Assembly (NCBI RefSeq): GCF_012726195.1
Contig: NZ_JAASAF010000008.1
Location: forward strand, 125,147 to 189,146
DNA: 64,000 bases
Direction: 5' to 3'
Origin: Rhodococcus sp. HNM0563
GTDB lineage: Bacteria; Actinomycetota; Actinomycetes; Mycobacteriales; Mycobacteriaceae
Each line of letters opens with the position of its first letter. The stretch's first letter is position 1. A program made the position numbers and the translations under genes. Under the pieces are notes generated by a model that had not been told where the DNA came from, did no database searches, and saw only the letters and a program-made list of their open reading frames with translations. Positions 50,683 through 58,979 of the stretch are shown piece by piece.

Positions 50683-53043
50683 TCAGAGCTGGAGGGTCAG
50701 CGTGCTGCCGCAGGCGCGGGAGCAGCAGGTCATCATGGTTTTTCCGGCGATGCGCTCGGTCTTGGTGAGAACCAGGTCGCGGTGGTCGACATCTCCGTCG
50801 AGGACGGGTACCTCGCACGCGCCGCAGATGCCTTCCTCGCAGTCGCTCTGCGCGTCGATGTTCGCGGCCCGAAGTGCGTGGAGCACCGTCTGGTCGGCGG
50901 CGACCGGGACGGTGATTCCGGAGTCCTTCAGCACGACCTCGAATGCATGCTCCTTCGACGGGTCGAGTGCTTCGAGGGTCGAGGAGAAGTGCTCGACATG
51001 CAGGGTGTCGTCGGGCCAGTGTGCGGTCGCGTCTGCCAGCGCCGTGAGGAGGCGTTCGGGTCCGCACGAGTACACCTGTGTGCCGTCCTCTACGGTCGCA
51101 AAGAGTTCGGCGAGACCCATTCGGGTGCCCTCGTGGCTCGGATAGATCCGGACACGGTCGCCGTGGTCGCGGGCGAGGCGGTCGAGGAACGCCATGGAGG
51201 TGCGCGAGCGCCCAGCGTAGTGGATCTCGTAGTCACCTCCGGAGGCCTTGACCTCGTCGGCCATCGCGATCACGGGGGTGATTCCGATGCCGCCGGCGAC
51301 GAACACGTATCGCCGGGCATCAGGATCGAGTTTGAAATGGTTACGCGGCCCCCGCATACGCAGTGTGGTCCCGATGTCGAGTTGGGTGTGCACCCAACGG
51401 GATCCACCGCGACTGTCGGAATCGTGGAGCACCGCGATCTGCAGAGCGGTGCGGTCGTCACGGTCGCCACACAGTGAGTACTGCCGCGACACCGCGCCGC
51501 AGTCGATGTCGATGTGCGACCCGGCCGACCATTTGGGCAATGGTCGCCCCGAGGTGTCGCACAGGGTCACCAGCAGGATGTCGTCGGCGAGGTGTTCGAG
51601 CTCCGAGACGGTCATCGTGCGGGCGATGGTGTTCCTCGAGGGTTCCCCGATCTTGACCGGCTGTCGGAGAGACAGCAGTTCCGGGTCAGCGCGTTCGGGG
51701 TTGCGGGCCGGATCCCATTGGACCAGAACGTGGTCCGGTCCGCGGAACGAGGTGTTGGGCAGATACGTGAATTCTTGGTCGGGAACCAGTTCCATGTGGG
51801 GTAGGCGACGGGTCAGTTCCTCCAGAAAGATCTGGATCTCCATGCGCGCAAGGTTCTTGCCCATGCACTGGTGGCTCCCGTAGCCGAAGGTGAGGTGGTC
51901 GCTGGCGTTGTCGCGACGGATATCGAAGTCGTCTGCCTGGTCGAAGTGGCGTTCGTCGTGGTTGGCCGAAGAGTTGACGATCAGTAGTTTTGCACCCTCG
52001 GGGATGTCGACGCCGCCGATCGTGGTGTCGGCAGTGGCGAGGCGTCGCCACGCGGCGACGGAGCCGGAGTGGCGAAGGCACTCCTCGACCGCGTTGGGGA
52101 TCAGGCTGGGATCGGCGCAGATCTCCTCCCACACGTCGCGGTGCTCGAGCAGCAGCCGCAAGGCGTTGGCAGAGGCGTTGGCGGTGGTCTCGTGTGCGGC
52201 GACGATGCCGGCCATCATCATCGAGTGCAGGTAGGAATCGGTGACGACATCGGGCTGTTCCTGTTGTACGCGGAGGCCGAAGGGCATCCAGCCGTGCCCA
52301 CTCGGGTCCTTTCGCATCTTGTCGAGGACGGTGCCTGCGAACTGCCAGAATTTCCCGACGGCCTCGGCCACGGCAACCTGTTGTTCGGGTGCCGGCCGTC
52401 CCCAGGTGTTGACGGTATGGGCGATCGAGTACTCGCGCAGCGTATCCATGTCTTCTTCGGGAACACCGAGGAAGTGCAGTGCCACGGTGAGCGGGACCTC
52501 CCAGAGCATCTCGTCGACGAGGTCGACGCGCCCGGCATCGACGAAGCGGTCTACGTATTCGCGAGTCAATCGGCGCACCATCGGTTCGTGGTGGGCGAGC
52601 GCGGCAGGGGTGAACGGTTCCATCAAGGCGCGTCGTCGCGGCATGTGCGCCGGTTCGTCTTCGTTTACCAGCGTCCGGGACATCGCGTAGTCGTACTGTG
52701 CAAGAACAGAATTCGCCTCGTCCGAGGTGGGAGTGATCTTTTCGAGTGCGATCGCGGGTGAGAACAGTTCGTTGTCGCGGAAGACGGCTTTCACGTCTTC
52801 GTAGCGTGTGACCACCCAGTAGTCGAGTTCTGGGCTGTAGAAGACGGGTTCTTCGTCCCGTGACCAGCGGAGTGACGCTGCAGGGTCTGTCTGGTAAGGG
52901 CCGGTGAATGGATCGAATGCGGCCGCTCGGGGCGAGACCGGGCAACCGCCGGGAGATGTGACGGCGCTGTGGTCGATGGGGCATCGGCCGTCGGTCGACG
53001 CTCGTCTGGCTTCGAGGACGGTTCCGCTCGACGGACTGGTCAT
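50683..53043 (-). CDS. Self-sufficient cytochrome P450 (CYP116B type, P450-FMN/2Fe-2S reductase fusion)
   Basis: The product is 786 aa, near the 773 aa of P450RhF (CYP116B2). The haem domain has the I-helix AGIVAAHETTANA (278-290) and FGYGSHQCMGKNLAR with C393 as the iron ligand. From about 470 comes a phthalate-dioxygenase-reductase-like part: RQYSLCG (520-526) for FMN, VFVAGGIGITP (580-590) for NAD(P)H, and a plant-type ferredoxin with C735, C740, C743 and C773 or C774 for the 2Fe-2S cluster. One chain thus carries electrons to the haem; the class hydroxylates aromatics and many xenobiotics. The substrate is unknown. The palindrome at 53091-53107 lies upstream and the IclR gene beyond it. 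Confidence 0.92.
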   Translation of the reverse strand: MTSPSSGTVLEARRASTDGRCPIDHSAVTSPGGCPVSPRAAAFDPFTGPYQTDPAASLRWSRDEEPVFYSPELDYWVVTRYEDVKAVFRDNELFSPAIALEKITPTSDEANSVLAQYDYAMSRTLVNEDEPAHMPRRRALMEPFTPAALAHHEPMVRRLTREYVDRFVDAGRVDLVDEMLWEVPLTVALHFLGVPEEDMDTLREYSIAHTVNTWGRPAPEQQVAVAEAVGKFWQFAGTVLDKMRKDPSGHGWMPFGLRVQQEQPDVVTDSYLHSMMMAGIVAAHETTANASANALRLLLEHRDVWEEICADPSLIPNAVEECLRHSGSVAAWRRLATADTTIGGVDIPEGAKLLIVNSSANHDERHFDQADDFDIRRDNASDHLTFGYGSHQCMGKNLARMEIQIFLEELTRRLPHMELVPDQEFTYLPNTSFRGPDHVLVQWDPARNPERADPELLSLRQPVKIGEPSRNTIARTMTVSELEHLADDILLVTLCDTSGRPLPKWSAGSHIDIDCGAVSRQYSLCGDRDDRTALQIAVLHDSDSRGGSRWVHTQLDIGTTLRMRGPRNHFKLDPDARRYVFVAGGIGITPVIAMADEVKASGGDYEIHYAGRSRTSMAFLDRLARDHGDRVRIYPSHEGTRMGLAELFATVEDGTQVYSCGPERLLTALADATAHWPDDTLHVEHFSSTLEALDPSKEHAFEVVLKDSGITVPVAADQTVLHALRAANIDAQSDCEEGICGACEVPVLDGDVDHRDLVLTKTERIAGKTMMTCCSRACGSTLTLQL

Positions 53044-53090
53044 GGGCTTCTCCAGGCGGTGGACTCTGCGTTACTAATAGTGGACATATG

Positions 53091-53107
53091 TGTTCGTTAA
53101 ACGAACA
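53091..53107. promoter_or_regulatory. Perfect 17-bp palindrome, candidate operator of the P450 gene
   Basis: TGTTCGTTAAACGAACA reads identically on both strands around a central A (8-bp arms). It lies 48 bp before the P450 start, between that gene and the IclR gene upstream. IclR-family proteins bind such short dyads, so it is the best candidate for the site of the neighbouring regulator. Confidence 0.75.
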
Positions 53108-53180
53108 TTTGCAGAGTAAGCGCCGTCACATCGTGTCGTCAAGGCGGGGCGTTGCTTCGTGGACGTGGGCACGACGAAAA

Positions 53181-53206
53181 AGGGGACGCTCCGGTGAGCG
53201 TCCCCT
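53181..53206 (-). terminator. Rho-independent terminator of the IclR gene
   Basis: On the minus strand AGGGGACGCTC and GAGCGTCCCCT form an 11-bp perfect stem around a 4-base loop, followed by a run of five T. It lies 22 bp after the IclR stop, and stops transcription before the P450 promoter. Confidence 0.85.
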
Positions 53207-53227
53207 CGATGGCCGGTCGTGTTCCGG

Positions 53228-53908
53228 TCAGATGTCGAGCAAGGCAGCGATCCGGGCGGCAATCTTCACAACTGCGGCCGCGGCGATGTCGGTGTCGAGA
53301 CCTTCGATCGCGACGACGCCGACGCTCGACTCGAATCCCAGTCCGTCGTGGTCCAACGGCGTACCCACACCGGCTGCGACTCCCACGGCGCCATGCTCGA
53401 GCTCGCCGGCAGTGATGCTGAATCCGTCCCGACGTGCCTGGCGCACCTGATCGGTGTCGGAGTCGGCGGCGGGCCGCCCTGCGAGGATCGCGATACCCGC
53501 CGCTCCCCGCGATACGGGATGCCTCGTGCCCAGCCGGTAGCCCACACGCAAGATGCCCGAATCGGGCTCGGCCACCGCGATCACCACGCACTCGTCACCC
53601 TCCAGCATGGAAAGGAACGCGGTGGCCGACGTCTGTTGCGCCAGCTCGCGCAGCAGAGGCTGCGCCACCTCGCGCAGGCGGGGGTGGAATCGCAAACCGA
53701 GTATCGCCGTCCCCGCTGACAGCCTGATACGGCCATCCTCGGTTCGAGCGACGAGCGAATGCGCCTCGAGTGTCGCGACGATTCGATAACTGATGGCACG
53801 CGCGACATCGAGTTCCGCGGCGAGTTCAGCGATCGAGATTCCACCCGGCCGTTGAGAGATGATCTCCAAGGCGCGAAGGCCGCGGTCCAGGGTTTGCAGG
53901 GTGCTCAC
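53228..53908 (-). CDS. IclR-family regulator next to the CYP116B P450
   Basis: The product is 226 aa from the GTG after GAGGAGAAC. The winged helix LDRGLRALEIISQRPGGISIAE and LAAELDVARAISYRIVATLEAHSLV opens it, then the ligand domain (LRELAQQTSATAFLSMLEGDE, VSRGAAGIAILAG). It lies 184 bp upstream of the P450 gene, same strand, separated by a terminator, so the P450 gene has its own promoter, with the dyad at 53091-53107 as probable site. The effector is likely an aromatic or xenobiotic acid; this is inference. Confidence 0.85.
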   Translation of the reverse strand: MSTLQTLDRGLRALEIISQRPGGISIAELAAELDVARAISYRIVATLEAHSLVARTEDGRIRLSAGTAILGLRFHPRLREVAQPLLRELAQQTSATAFLSMLEGDECVVIAVAEPDSGILRVGYRLGTRHPVSRGAAGIAILAGRPAADSDTDQVRQARRDGFSITAGELEHGAVGVAAGVGTPLDHDGLGFESSVGVVAIEGLDTDIAAAAVVKIAARIAALLDI

Positions 53909-53974
53909 TGTTCTCCTCAGAACTCGGTGTGGACAACCGAGCCTAGCCACCCCCAGCGACCCGGCGGCGGGGTG

Positions 53975-54406
53975 TCATCGACCCGCGACGCCGTAGAACC
54001 GATCGACACGCACTCGCATTACCAGTCGTTGTTCGTCGACCATCGCCGCGCGGAACTCGTCCCAATCGGGATGCTCGCCCTGGACCTTGCGGTAGAGCGC
54101 GACGAGTTGTTCGGCCGCGTCGTCGTGGGGAGTGCGTGCGACATCGGACAACTCGGCGTTGCCCTCGGCGACGGCGTACGACCAACCACCGTCGGAGTCC
54201 TTGAACAGGCTCACGCGCGAGTCGCGGCGCATGTTCCTCGTTTTCGCGCGAGAGTCGGTGATCGAGATGGAGAACGTGTGTGTCCGGTGATCGTAATGGT
54301 AGAGGATGTTCGAGACCTGAGGTCTGCCTGAACGTTTGAGGGTGACGAGCGCGGCGATTCCGGTGTCGCCGAACAGGGCTTCGAGAGTGGACTCATCGGC
54401 TGCCAT
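53975..54406 (-). CDS. PPOX-class F420-dependent oxidoreductase
   Basis: The product is 143 aa. STLEALFGDTGIAALVTLKRSGRPQVSNILYHYD is the split-barrel FMN/F420 binding start, and DSRAKTRNMRRDSRVSLFKDSDGGW, with the basic residues that hold the cofactor phosphate or the F420 chain, is the Rv1155-like pattern. The C-terminal RVRVDRFYGV ends the barrel. The cofactor is presumably F420, common in mycolata. Its start is ATG 54406; sequence beyond it upstream is non-coding. Confidence 0.82.
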   Translation of the reverse strand: MAADESTLEALFGDTGIAALVTLKRSGRPQVSNILYHYDHRTHTFSISITDSRAKTRNMRRDSRVSLFKDSDGGWSYAVAEGNAELSDVARTPHDDAAEQLVALYRKVQGEHPDWDEFRAAMVDEQRLVMRVRVDRFYGVAGR

Positions 54407-54534
54407 GGCGTCAGGATACGTGGGCCGAATGTGGTCGTCAGGCAGTCGAAGTGAACGAATGTGACATTCGGCTGCAGTAACGGGTCTACCCTCGGATGAG
54501 GGTCGGGGCCCATTGTCGTGACATCGAGGCAGCC

Positions 54535-55218
54535 ATGGCTGACAACACCACAAGCAATCGCGCTTCATCGGCGGGGGAGGGTGCGGGTTCATCGATCATC
54601 GACAAGGTGCTCGACGGACCGCTGACAGGCCTCGCGCCTTGGATCTTCCTTGCCATCTTCGAAGGACCCGGCAGCATCGGCTGGGTGTCTGCGGTGGCGC
54701 TCGCCATCTCGGTGTTCTTCGTCGTGGCGGATCGGATCCGCGGAAAGAGCCTCAAGCTTCTCGGGGCCGTCGACGTGCTCTTCTTCGCCGGCCTGTTCGT
54801 CCTGCAGTTCTTCCTGAGCGCCGACGGTGAGGTATGGCTCGAGAAATGGATCGGTGAGATCGCGAACATCACCCTGGTGATCATTGCGGTGGGATCGATC
54901 CTGATCCGGGTGCCTTTCACCCTCCAGTACGCGCGCGAGATGGTCGAGCGCGAGTACTGGGATTCCCCACTGTTCATCAGGACCAACTACATCATCACAG
55001 CAGCGTGGGCCGTAGCATTCGCGGTTGCGGCGGCCGCCGGTTGGTACGGCGACGCTGTTCTCGACGACAGCAACAACATCTGGACGGGTTGGGTGCTGCA
55101 GACCGGGGCGATGATATGTGCGATCAAATTCACCTCCTGGTATCCGGATCACGTCAGTGCGAAGGCGATCGGCGAGCATGAGAACGCGGACAGCGACGCG
55201 ACCGGGGAGACCGCCTGA
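54535..55218 (+). CDS. Integral membrane protein, unknown function
   Basis: The product is 227 aa from the ATG of MADNTTSNRAS; an ATG 13 codons upstream is also open. After a Ser/Gly-rich cytoplasmic start come about six membrane segments (near 40-60, 65-80, 95-110, 120-140, 160-185 and 195-210), with charged loops (LQYAREMVEREYW). The layout (LAIFEGPGSIGWVSAVALA; YWDSPLFIRTNYIITAAWAVAF) is like actinobacterial 'septation/Yip1-like' unknowns but I cannot name a family. It is monocistronic. Confidence 0.68.
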   Translation: MADNTTSNRASSAGEGAGSSIIDKVLDGPLTGLAPWIFLAIFEGPGSIGWVSAVALAISVFFVVADRIRGKSLKLLGAVDVLFFAGLFVLQFFLSADGEVWLEKWIGEIANITLVIIAVGSILIRVPFTLQYAREMVEREYWDSPLFIRTNYIITAAWAVAFAVAAAAGWYGDAVLDDSNNIWTGWVLQTGAMICAIKFTSWYPDHVSAKAIGEHENADSDATGETA

Positions 55219-55226
55219 CGACCGGG

Positions 55227-56069
55227 TCAGAGCCCGTACTGCTGCGCGAAGGCTGCCGGTGTCATGCCGACGACCTTCGCGAAGTCGCGTACGAAATGCG
55301 GTTGATCTGCGTACCCGAGCATCGCGGCCATTTCGGCCAGGGGGATTGCATGCTCACGCAATCGTCCCGCCGCTTCCTGGAGACGGCGACGCTGGATCAA
55401 CCATTTCGGTGTCAGCCCGATCCTGCGGTGTACCAGCCGCTGCAGCGCCCGCTCCGACAGGCCGAACTCGTTTCGGACCTGCTCGACGCGAAGGACGTCG
55501 GAATTGTCCTCGACGTATGCGACCACCTGGTTGATCAAGCGCCCCTCGTCGTCGATCGACGCATATGGCCGGAGCATGTCGTCGAACAGGTCCATTGCGG
55601 CGCGATGCGATTCGGGAGCACGGGGCGAAGTCGCCATCGCGATACGTACCTCGTCGGTGAGGCGGGCACCGGCGTCGCCGAAGATGTCGCGCAGATCGAC
55701 GAACCGGTCGGTGAACGCCGCGACCGGTGTGTGTGTAAGTAACCGACCTGCTGCCGGGGTGAACATCACCCCGACCGCCCACCCCTTGCCTCTGAGCGTG
55801 GTACGGGACAACCCCGACGTGATGCCGTAGAAGCGCGCGTAGTCCTGTGCGATCACTGCAAGGCACACGGGGTATTGCAGAACTCGCTGGACGGACTCCT
55901 CACCGTCGGGCACAGACCACACCGGAATCCAGTACCGACGCATCAATGCAGTGAGCTCGGGTGCGGCCGAATACCGGAACACCCTGCTGGAGGTGTCGGT
56001 CGGGTCGTTCAGGTGTGCGCGTTCGATCGGCTGTCGATCCGGATCGTCGCCCGTGTCGGGTTTCATCAA
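55227..56069 (-). CDS. AraC-family regulator with DUF6597-type sensor
   Basis: The product is 280 aa. An N-terminal ~150-residue sensor (RYSAAPELTALMRRYWIPVWSV, LPDLR-like turns replaced by KGWAVGVMFTPAAGRLLT) is followed by two helix-turn-helix motifs (VEQVRNEFGLSERALQRLVH, LAEMAAMLGYADQPHFVRDF). This is the same family as the truncated gene at 14775. It is divergent from the TIGR03086 gene, 34 bp apart. Confidence 0.83.
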   Translation of the reverse strand: MMKPDTGDDPDRQPIERAHLNDPTDTSSRVFRYSAAPELTALMRRYWIPVWSVPDGEESVQRVLQYPVCLAVIAQDYARFYGITSGLSRTTLRGKGWAVGVMFTPAAGRLLTHTPVAAFTDRFVDLRDIFGDAGARLTDEVRIAMATSPRAPESHRAAMDLFDDMLRPYASIDDEGRLINQVVAYVEDNSDVLRVEQVRNEFGLSERALQRLVHRRIGLTPKWLIQRRRLQEAAGRLREHAIPLAEMAAMLGYADQPHFVRDFAKVVGMTPAAFAQQYGL

Positions 56070-56103
56070 TACCGCATCCTTTGCGCGGAAATATTGTCAT
56101 GTC

Positions 56104-56664
56104 ATGAGTACAGCGTCCATGAATACAACAGCACTCCGACACGACGAGGCGAACGCGCCGCTCACCGCGCTCATCGGCGCCGTCGCGTCCGGTTCGTGGG
56201 ACCGGCCATCGCCCTGCGACGGCTGGACCACGCGCGATGTGGTTGCCCACATCGTCGATACTCAACGGGAATTCCTCACCGGTCGTGGTCTCGATGTCGG
56301 TGAGCGTCCCGACCTCGGCGATCCTGCGGCGGGATGGCGTGAGCACACCGCTCGTGTCGCGGCGCTGCTGACCGACGACGAGCTCGTCGGCGCCCCGTAC
56401 GAGGGATACTTCGGCCCCACGACGTTGGGTGCGACGTTCGAGCAGTTCTACATCTGGGATCTGCTCGTTCATCGTTGGGACATTGCGCAGGGCGCCGGAA
56501 TCCCGGTGTCTTTCACCGATGCCGAACTCGACCGGATGGAGGCCGGGGCGAACAGCTTCGGCGACTCCCTCTACATGGACGGTGTCTGCAAGCCCGGTGC
56601 GGAAGCCGGTTCCGACGATCGACAGGAGCGGGTACTGGCGCGATTGGGACGCCGAGCAAAGTGA
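56104..56664 (+). CDS. TIGR03086-type mycothiol-dependent metal-binding protein
   Basis: The product is 186 aa. WDRPSPCDGWTTRDVVAHIVDTQREF is the DinB-like metal-binding helix (H in VAHIV), and FYIWDLLVHRWDIAQGAGIP the TIGR03086 signature with WDLLxHxWD. These proteins resemble the mycothiol-dependent isomerases. The start ATG follows a divergent AraC gene, so it may be its target. It ends 19 bp before psuG. Confidence 0.82.
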   Translation: MSTASMNTTALRHDEANAPLTALIGAVASGSWDRPSPCDGWTTRDVVAHIVDTQREFLTGRGLDVGERPDLGDPAAGWREHTARVAALLTDDELVGAPYEGYFGPTTLGATFEQFYIWDLLVHRWDIAQGAGIPVSFTDAELDRMEAGANSFGDSLYMDGVCKPGAEAGSDDRQERVLARLGRRAK

Positions 56665-56683
56665 TGACCCCTATCGTCGGTGT

Positions 56684-57598
56684 ATGACCGAAACGATCGT
56701 CGTTGCCGACGAGGTGCGCGCGGCCGTCGCGGAGGGCAGGCCCGTGGTGGCGCTCGAGTCGACGATTTTCACCCACGGCCTGTCACGGCCGCGCAACCTC
56801 GAGGTGGCGTTCGAGGCCGAACGATCATTGCGCGACGCAGGCGTGACTCCGGCGACCGTCGGAGTGGTTGCGGGTGTCCCCACCGTCGGTCTGTCCCGCG
56901 ATCAGATCGAACTGATCGAGGCCGTGGACGCGGGGACCGTGAAGACCGGGATCCGCGACCTGCCCACGGCTGCGGTGAAGAGGCTGCACGGTGGAACGAC
57001 CGTGGCCTCGACCGCGTGGCTTGCGCACCGCGCCGGGATAGCAGTGTTCGCGACAGGGGGTCTCGGAGGTGTCCACCGCGGTGCGGCGACAACCTTCGAC
57101 GAGAGTGCAGATCTCGTCGCGCTGTCGTCGATTCCGATTCTGATCGTCAGCGCGGGAGTGAAATCCATCCTGGACGTGCCTGCCACACTCGAACGGCTCG
57201 AAACGCTCGGCGTGATCGTGCTGGGGTATCGCACTACCCGCTTCCCGGGCTACTACGTGCGCGACAGCGGGTGTTCGATCGAGGCGGTGGAGTCGTCGGA
57301 AGCTGCTGCCGCTGTAGCCCGAGCCCGCGACGATCTCGGGATACGGTCGGCTGTGCTCATCGCCAATCCGGTCGCTGCCGACGAGCAGGTGGATCCGGCC
57401 CTGCATGATCGCGTACTCGCCGAGGCGGAGCGGGAGGCGGCCACGGCCGGTGTTCATGGCAAGGACCTGACGCCGTTTCTGCTCGACCACATGCACCGCG
57501 GTACGGAGGGTGCCACCCTCGACACGAACATTGCGGTGTACTTGAGGAACGTGCAGGTCGCAGCGGAGATCGCGACAGCCCTCCAGGGTGCATGCTGA
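56684..57598 (+). CDS. psuG: Pseudouridine-5'-phosphate glycosidase
   Basis: The product is 304 aa. PVVALESTIFTHGLSRPRN is the family's active-site start (ALESTI-TxG), and KRLHGGTTVASTAWLAHRAGI and TGGLGGVHRGA are the other conserved blocks with catalytic Lys and metal ligands. The enzyme cleaves the C-glycosidic bond of pseudouridine 5'-phosphate to uracil and ribose 5-phosphate, salvaging modified RNA bases. A psuK kinase gene is not adjacent. Start is ATG 56684. Confidence 0.92.
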   Translation: MTETIVVADEVRAAVAEGRPVVALESTIFTHGLSRPRNLEVAFEAERSLRDAGVTPATVGVVAGVPTVGLSRDQIELIEAVDAGTVKTGIRDLPTAAVKRLHGGTTVASTAWLAHRAGIAVFATGGLGGVHRGAATTFDESADLVALSSIPILIVSAGVKSILDVPATLERLETLGVIVLGYRTTRFPGYYVRDSGCSIEAVESSEAAAAVARARDDLGIRSAVLIANPVAADEQVDPALHDRVLAEAEREAATAGVHGKDLTPFLLDHMHRGTEGATLDTNIAVYLRNVQVAAEIATALQGAC

Positions 57599-57614
57599 CC
57601 GAAGGCACTCGGCC

Positions 57615-58244
57615 TCAGAGTAGGTGACCGACGTCCCCGAGGGTGTGCAGCGTTCGGTTGTGGAAGACGTCGTCTTGCTCGAGCACCGTGATGCTGCCGG
57701 GAGCGGCGCGATAGGCCACATACGCGCAGGCACTGATCGGTAGCCGCTGCCAGGAGGCAATGACCCAGCTCAGCGAACCGCCGTGGGTGACGACAATGCG
57801 ATGCGCCTTGCTGTCGGCAGTGATTCGAGCCATGGCCCGGTAGACGCGAGTGACGCAGTCGAGCTTGGTTTCCGCACCCTCGATTCCTTCGTCGTGATCC
57901 AGGCGTTCTCCGGCGGGAGGGGGAGGAACGAAGTAGGTGTCGAGCCAGGCCTGCGGACGACCACCCGCAACGCCGTAGGACTTCTCGCGTAGGTCGGGAA
58001 GAAGTACGGGTTCGACGTCGAAAACTTCCGCGAGGGGGCGGGCGGTCTCGGTGGCACGGGTGAGGTCCGACGTGTAGAGAGCCGGAATCGAATCGGCGGG
58101 TATGAGATCCCGCAGTCGTGTAGCGATCGCATGCGCGTGGATCACTCCGCGGGAGGTGAGTGCGGAGTCGTACCAGCCGCCGACGAGACCGTCGACGTGA
58201 TGGGTCGCTTCGGGGTGCGTGACGACGTAGATGTGCTCGCCCAT
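57615..58244 (-). CDS. Histidine-phosphatase-superfamily protein with a variant active-site motif
   Basis: The product is 209 aa. The fold has VVTHPEATHHVDGLVGGWYDSALTSRG where typical members have L-x-RHG(E/Q)T, so the first Arg is Thr and the Gly is Pro, while the nucleophilic His remains. The later RATETARPL and IVVTHGGSLSWV (second catalytic His) are conserved. The variant is consistent in actinobacterial homologues I know, but activity is not certain. Its start overlaps the last base of nrtR, so they are co-transcribed. Confidence 0.8.
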   Translation of the reverse strand: MGEHIYVVTHPEATHHVDGLVGGWYDSALTSRGVIHAHAIATRLRDLIPADSIPALYTSDLTRATETARPLAEVFDVEPVLLPDLREKSYGVAGGRPQAWLDTYFVPPPPAGERLDHDEGIEGAETKLDCVTRVYRAMARITADSKAHRIVVTHGGSLSWVIASWQRLPISACAYVAYRAAPGSITVLEQDDVFHNRTLHTLGDVGHLL

Positions 58245-58918
58245 CAGCCGGACCGGTTCCAGAGGAAAGACGCTGCACCTGGAAGCAGCGGCGTGTGTGT
58301 CTTCCGATAGAGCTCGGCAGGCCTGCCCACACCTTCGCGGCTGAGTTCGCCCGTTGCTTCGAGGCCGTGTGACAGGTGGCGTCGGAAGGTGTCCTTCGGG
58401 AACCGACGCCCGTAGATCACTTCGTAGAGGCGTCGCAATTCGAGGATGGTGAACTCGTCGCTGATCAATCCCGACGGATCGACCGCTGTTGCGTAGCGGC
58501 GACGCAGATCGTCGACGGCGAGGTCGACGATGTCGGCGTGGTCGAACGCGAGCTCACTCGTGTCGTCCACAGGTGCCAGCTGAGCCCCGGTGGGGAAGCG
58601 CTCGAACGGCACGGCTGCGCTGTGGGTCATCGACAGTACCCAGCCGCGGTCATCGCGCGCGGGGTCGTCGAGCATCACCATCTGATGGAACTCCACGCTG
58701 TCGAGTCCGGCCTTGTCGTGGAGTGCGCGTGCGGCGGCGTCGGCGAGGCGCTCACCGGGATGCAGGAAGGTTCCGGGTAACGCGCGTCCCCGCGGATGAT
58801 CGACCACCAGCACTTTCACGGTGTCGTCGACGACGGTCAGTACCGCCACGTCCACGGCGACCGAGGGGCGCGGATAGTCGGTGAGGGGCTTGCTCGGTGA
58901 CCGCGGACTCTTGCTCAT
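58244..58918 (-). CDS. nrtR: NrtR-type NAD-metabolism regulator (degenerate Nudix domain plus winged helix)
   Basis: The product is 224 aa. The Nudix domain is VDVAVLTVVDDTVKVLVVDH and GTFLHPGERLADAAARALHDKAGL; the box lacks the REUxEE glutamates that bind catalytic metal, as in NrtR regulators that sense ADP-ribose instead of hydrolysing it. The C-terminal winged helix (ISDEFTILELRRLYEVIYGR, FPKDTFRRHL) binds DNA. It is divergent from the ADP-ribosylglycohydrolase gene, and the 13-bp inverted repeat lies between. Confidence 0.86.
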   Translation of the reverse strand: MSKSPRSPSKPLTDYPRPSVAVDVAVLTVVDDTVKVLVVDHPRGRALPGTFLHPGERLADAAARALHDKAGLDSVEFHQMVMLDDPARDDRGWVLSMTHSAAVPFERFPTGAQLAPVDDTSELAFDHADIVDLAVDDLRRRYATAVDPSGLISDEFTILELRRLYEVIYGRRFPKDTFRRHLSHGLEATGELSREGVGRPAELYRKTHTPLLPGAASFLWNRSG

Positions 58919-58929
58919 GTTGTTATTAA

Positions 58930-58966
58930 ATCAAACTTGCGCTAACTTGGTTGGCGCAAGTTTGAT
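58930..58966. promoter_or_regulatory. Perfect 13-bp inverted repeat, probable NrtR operator
   Basis: ATCAAACTTGCGC (58930-58942) and GCGCAAGTTTGAT (58954-58966) are exact inverted copies 11 bases apart, between nrtR and the glycohydrolase gene. The distance between the arm centres is two helical turns or so. It fits binding of an NrtR dimer repressing both genes. Confidence 0.82.
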
Positions 58967-58979
58967 CAAAGGGGAGAGT

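Noticed and set aside
49567-51477. A 636-codon plus-strand frame opposite the MFS and P450 genes
   Set aside because: It is antisense to two strongly identified genes and has no recognisable domain.
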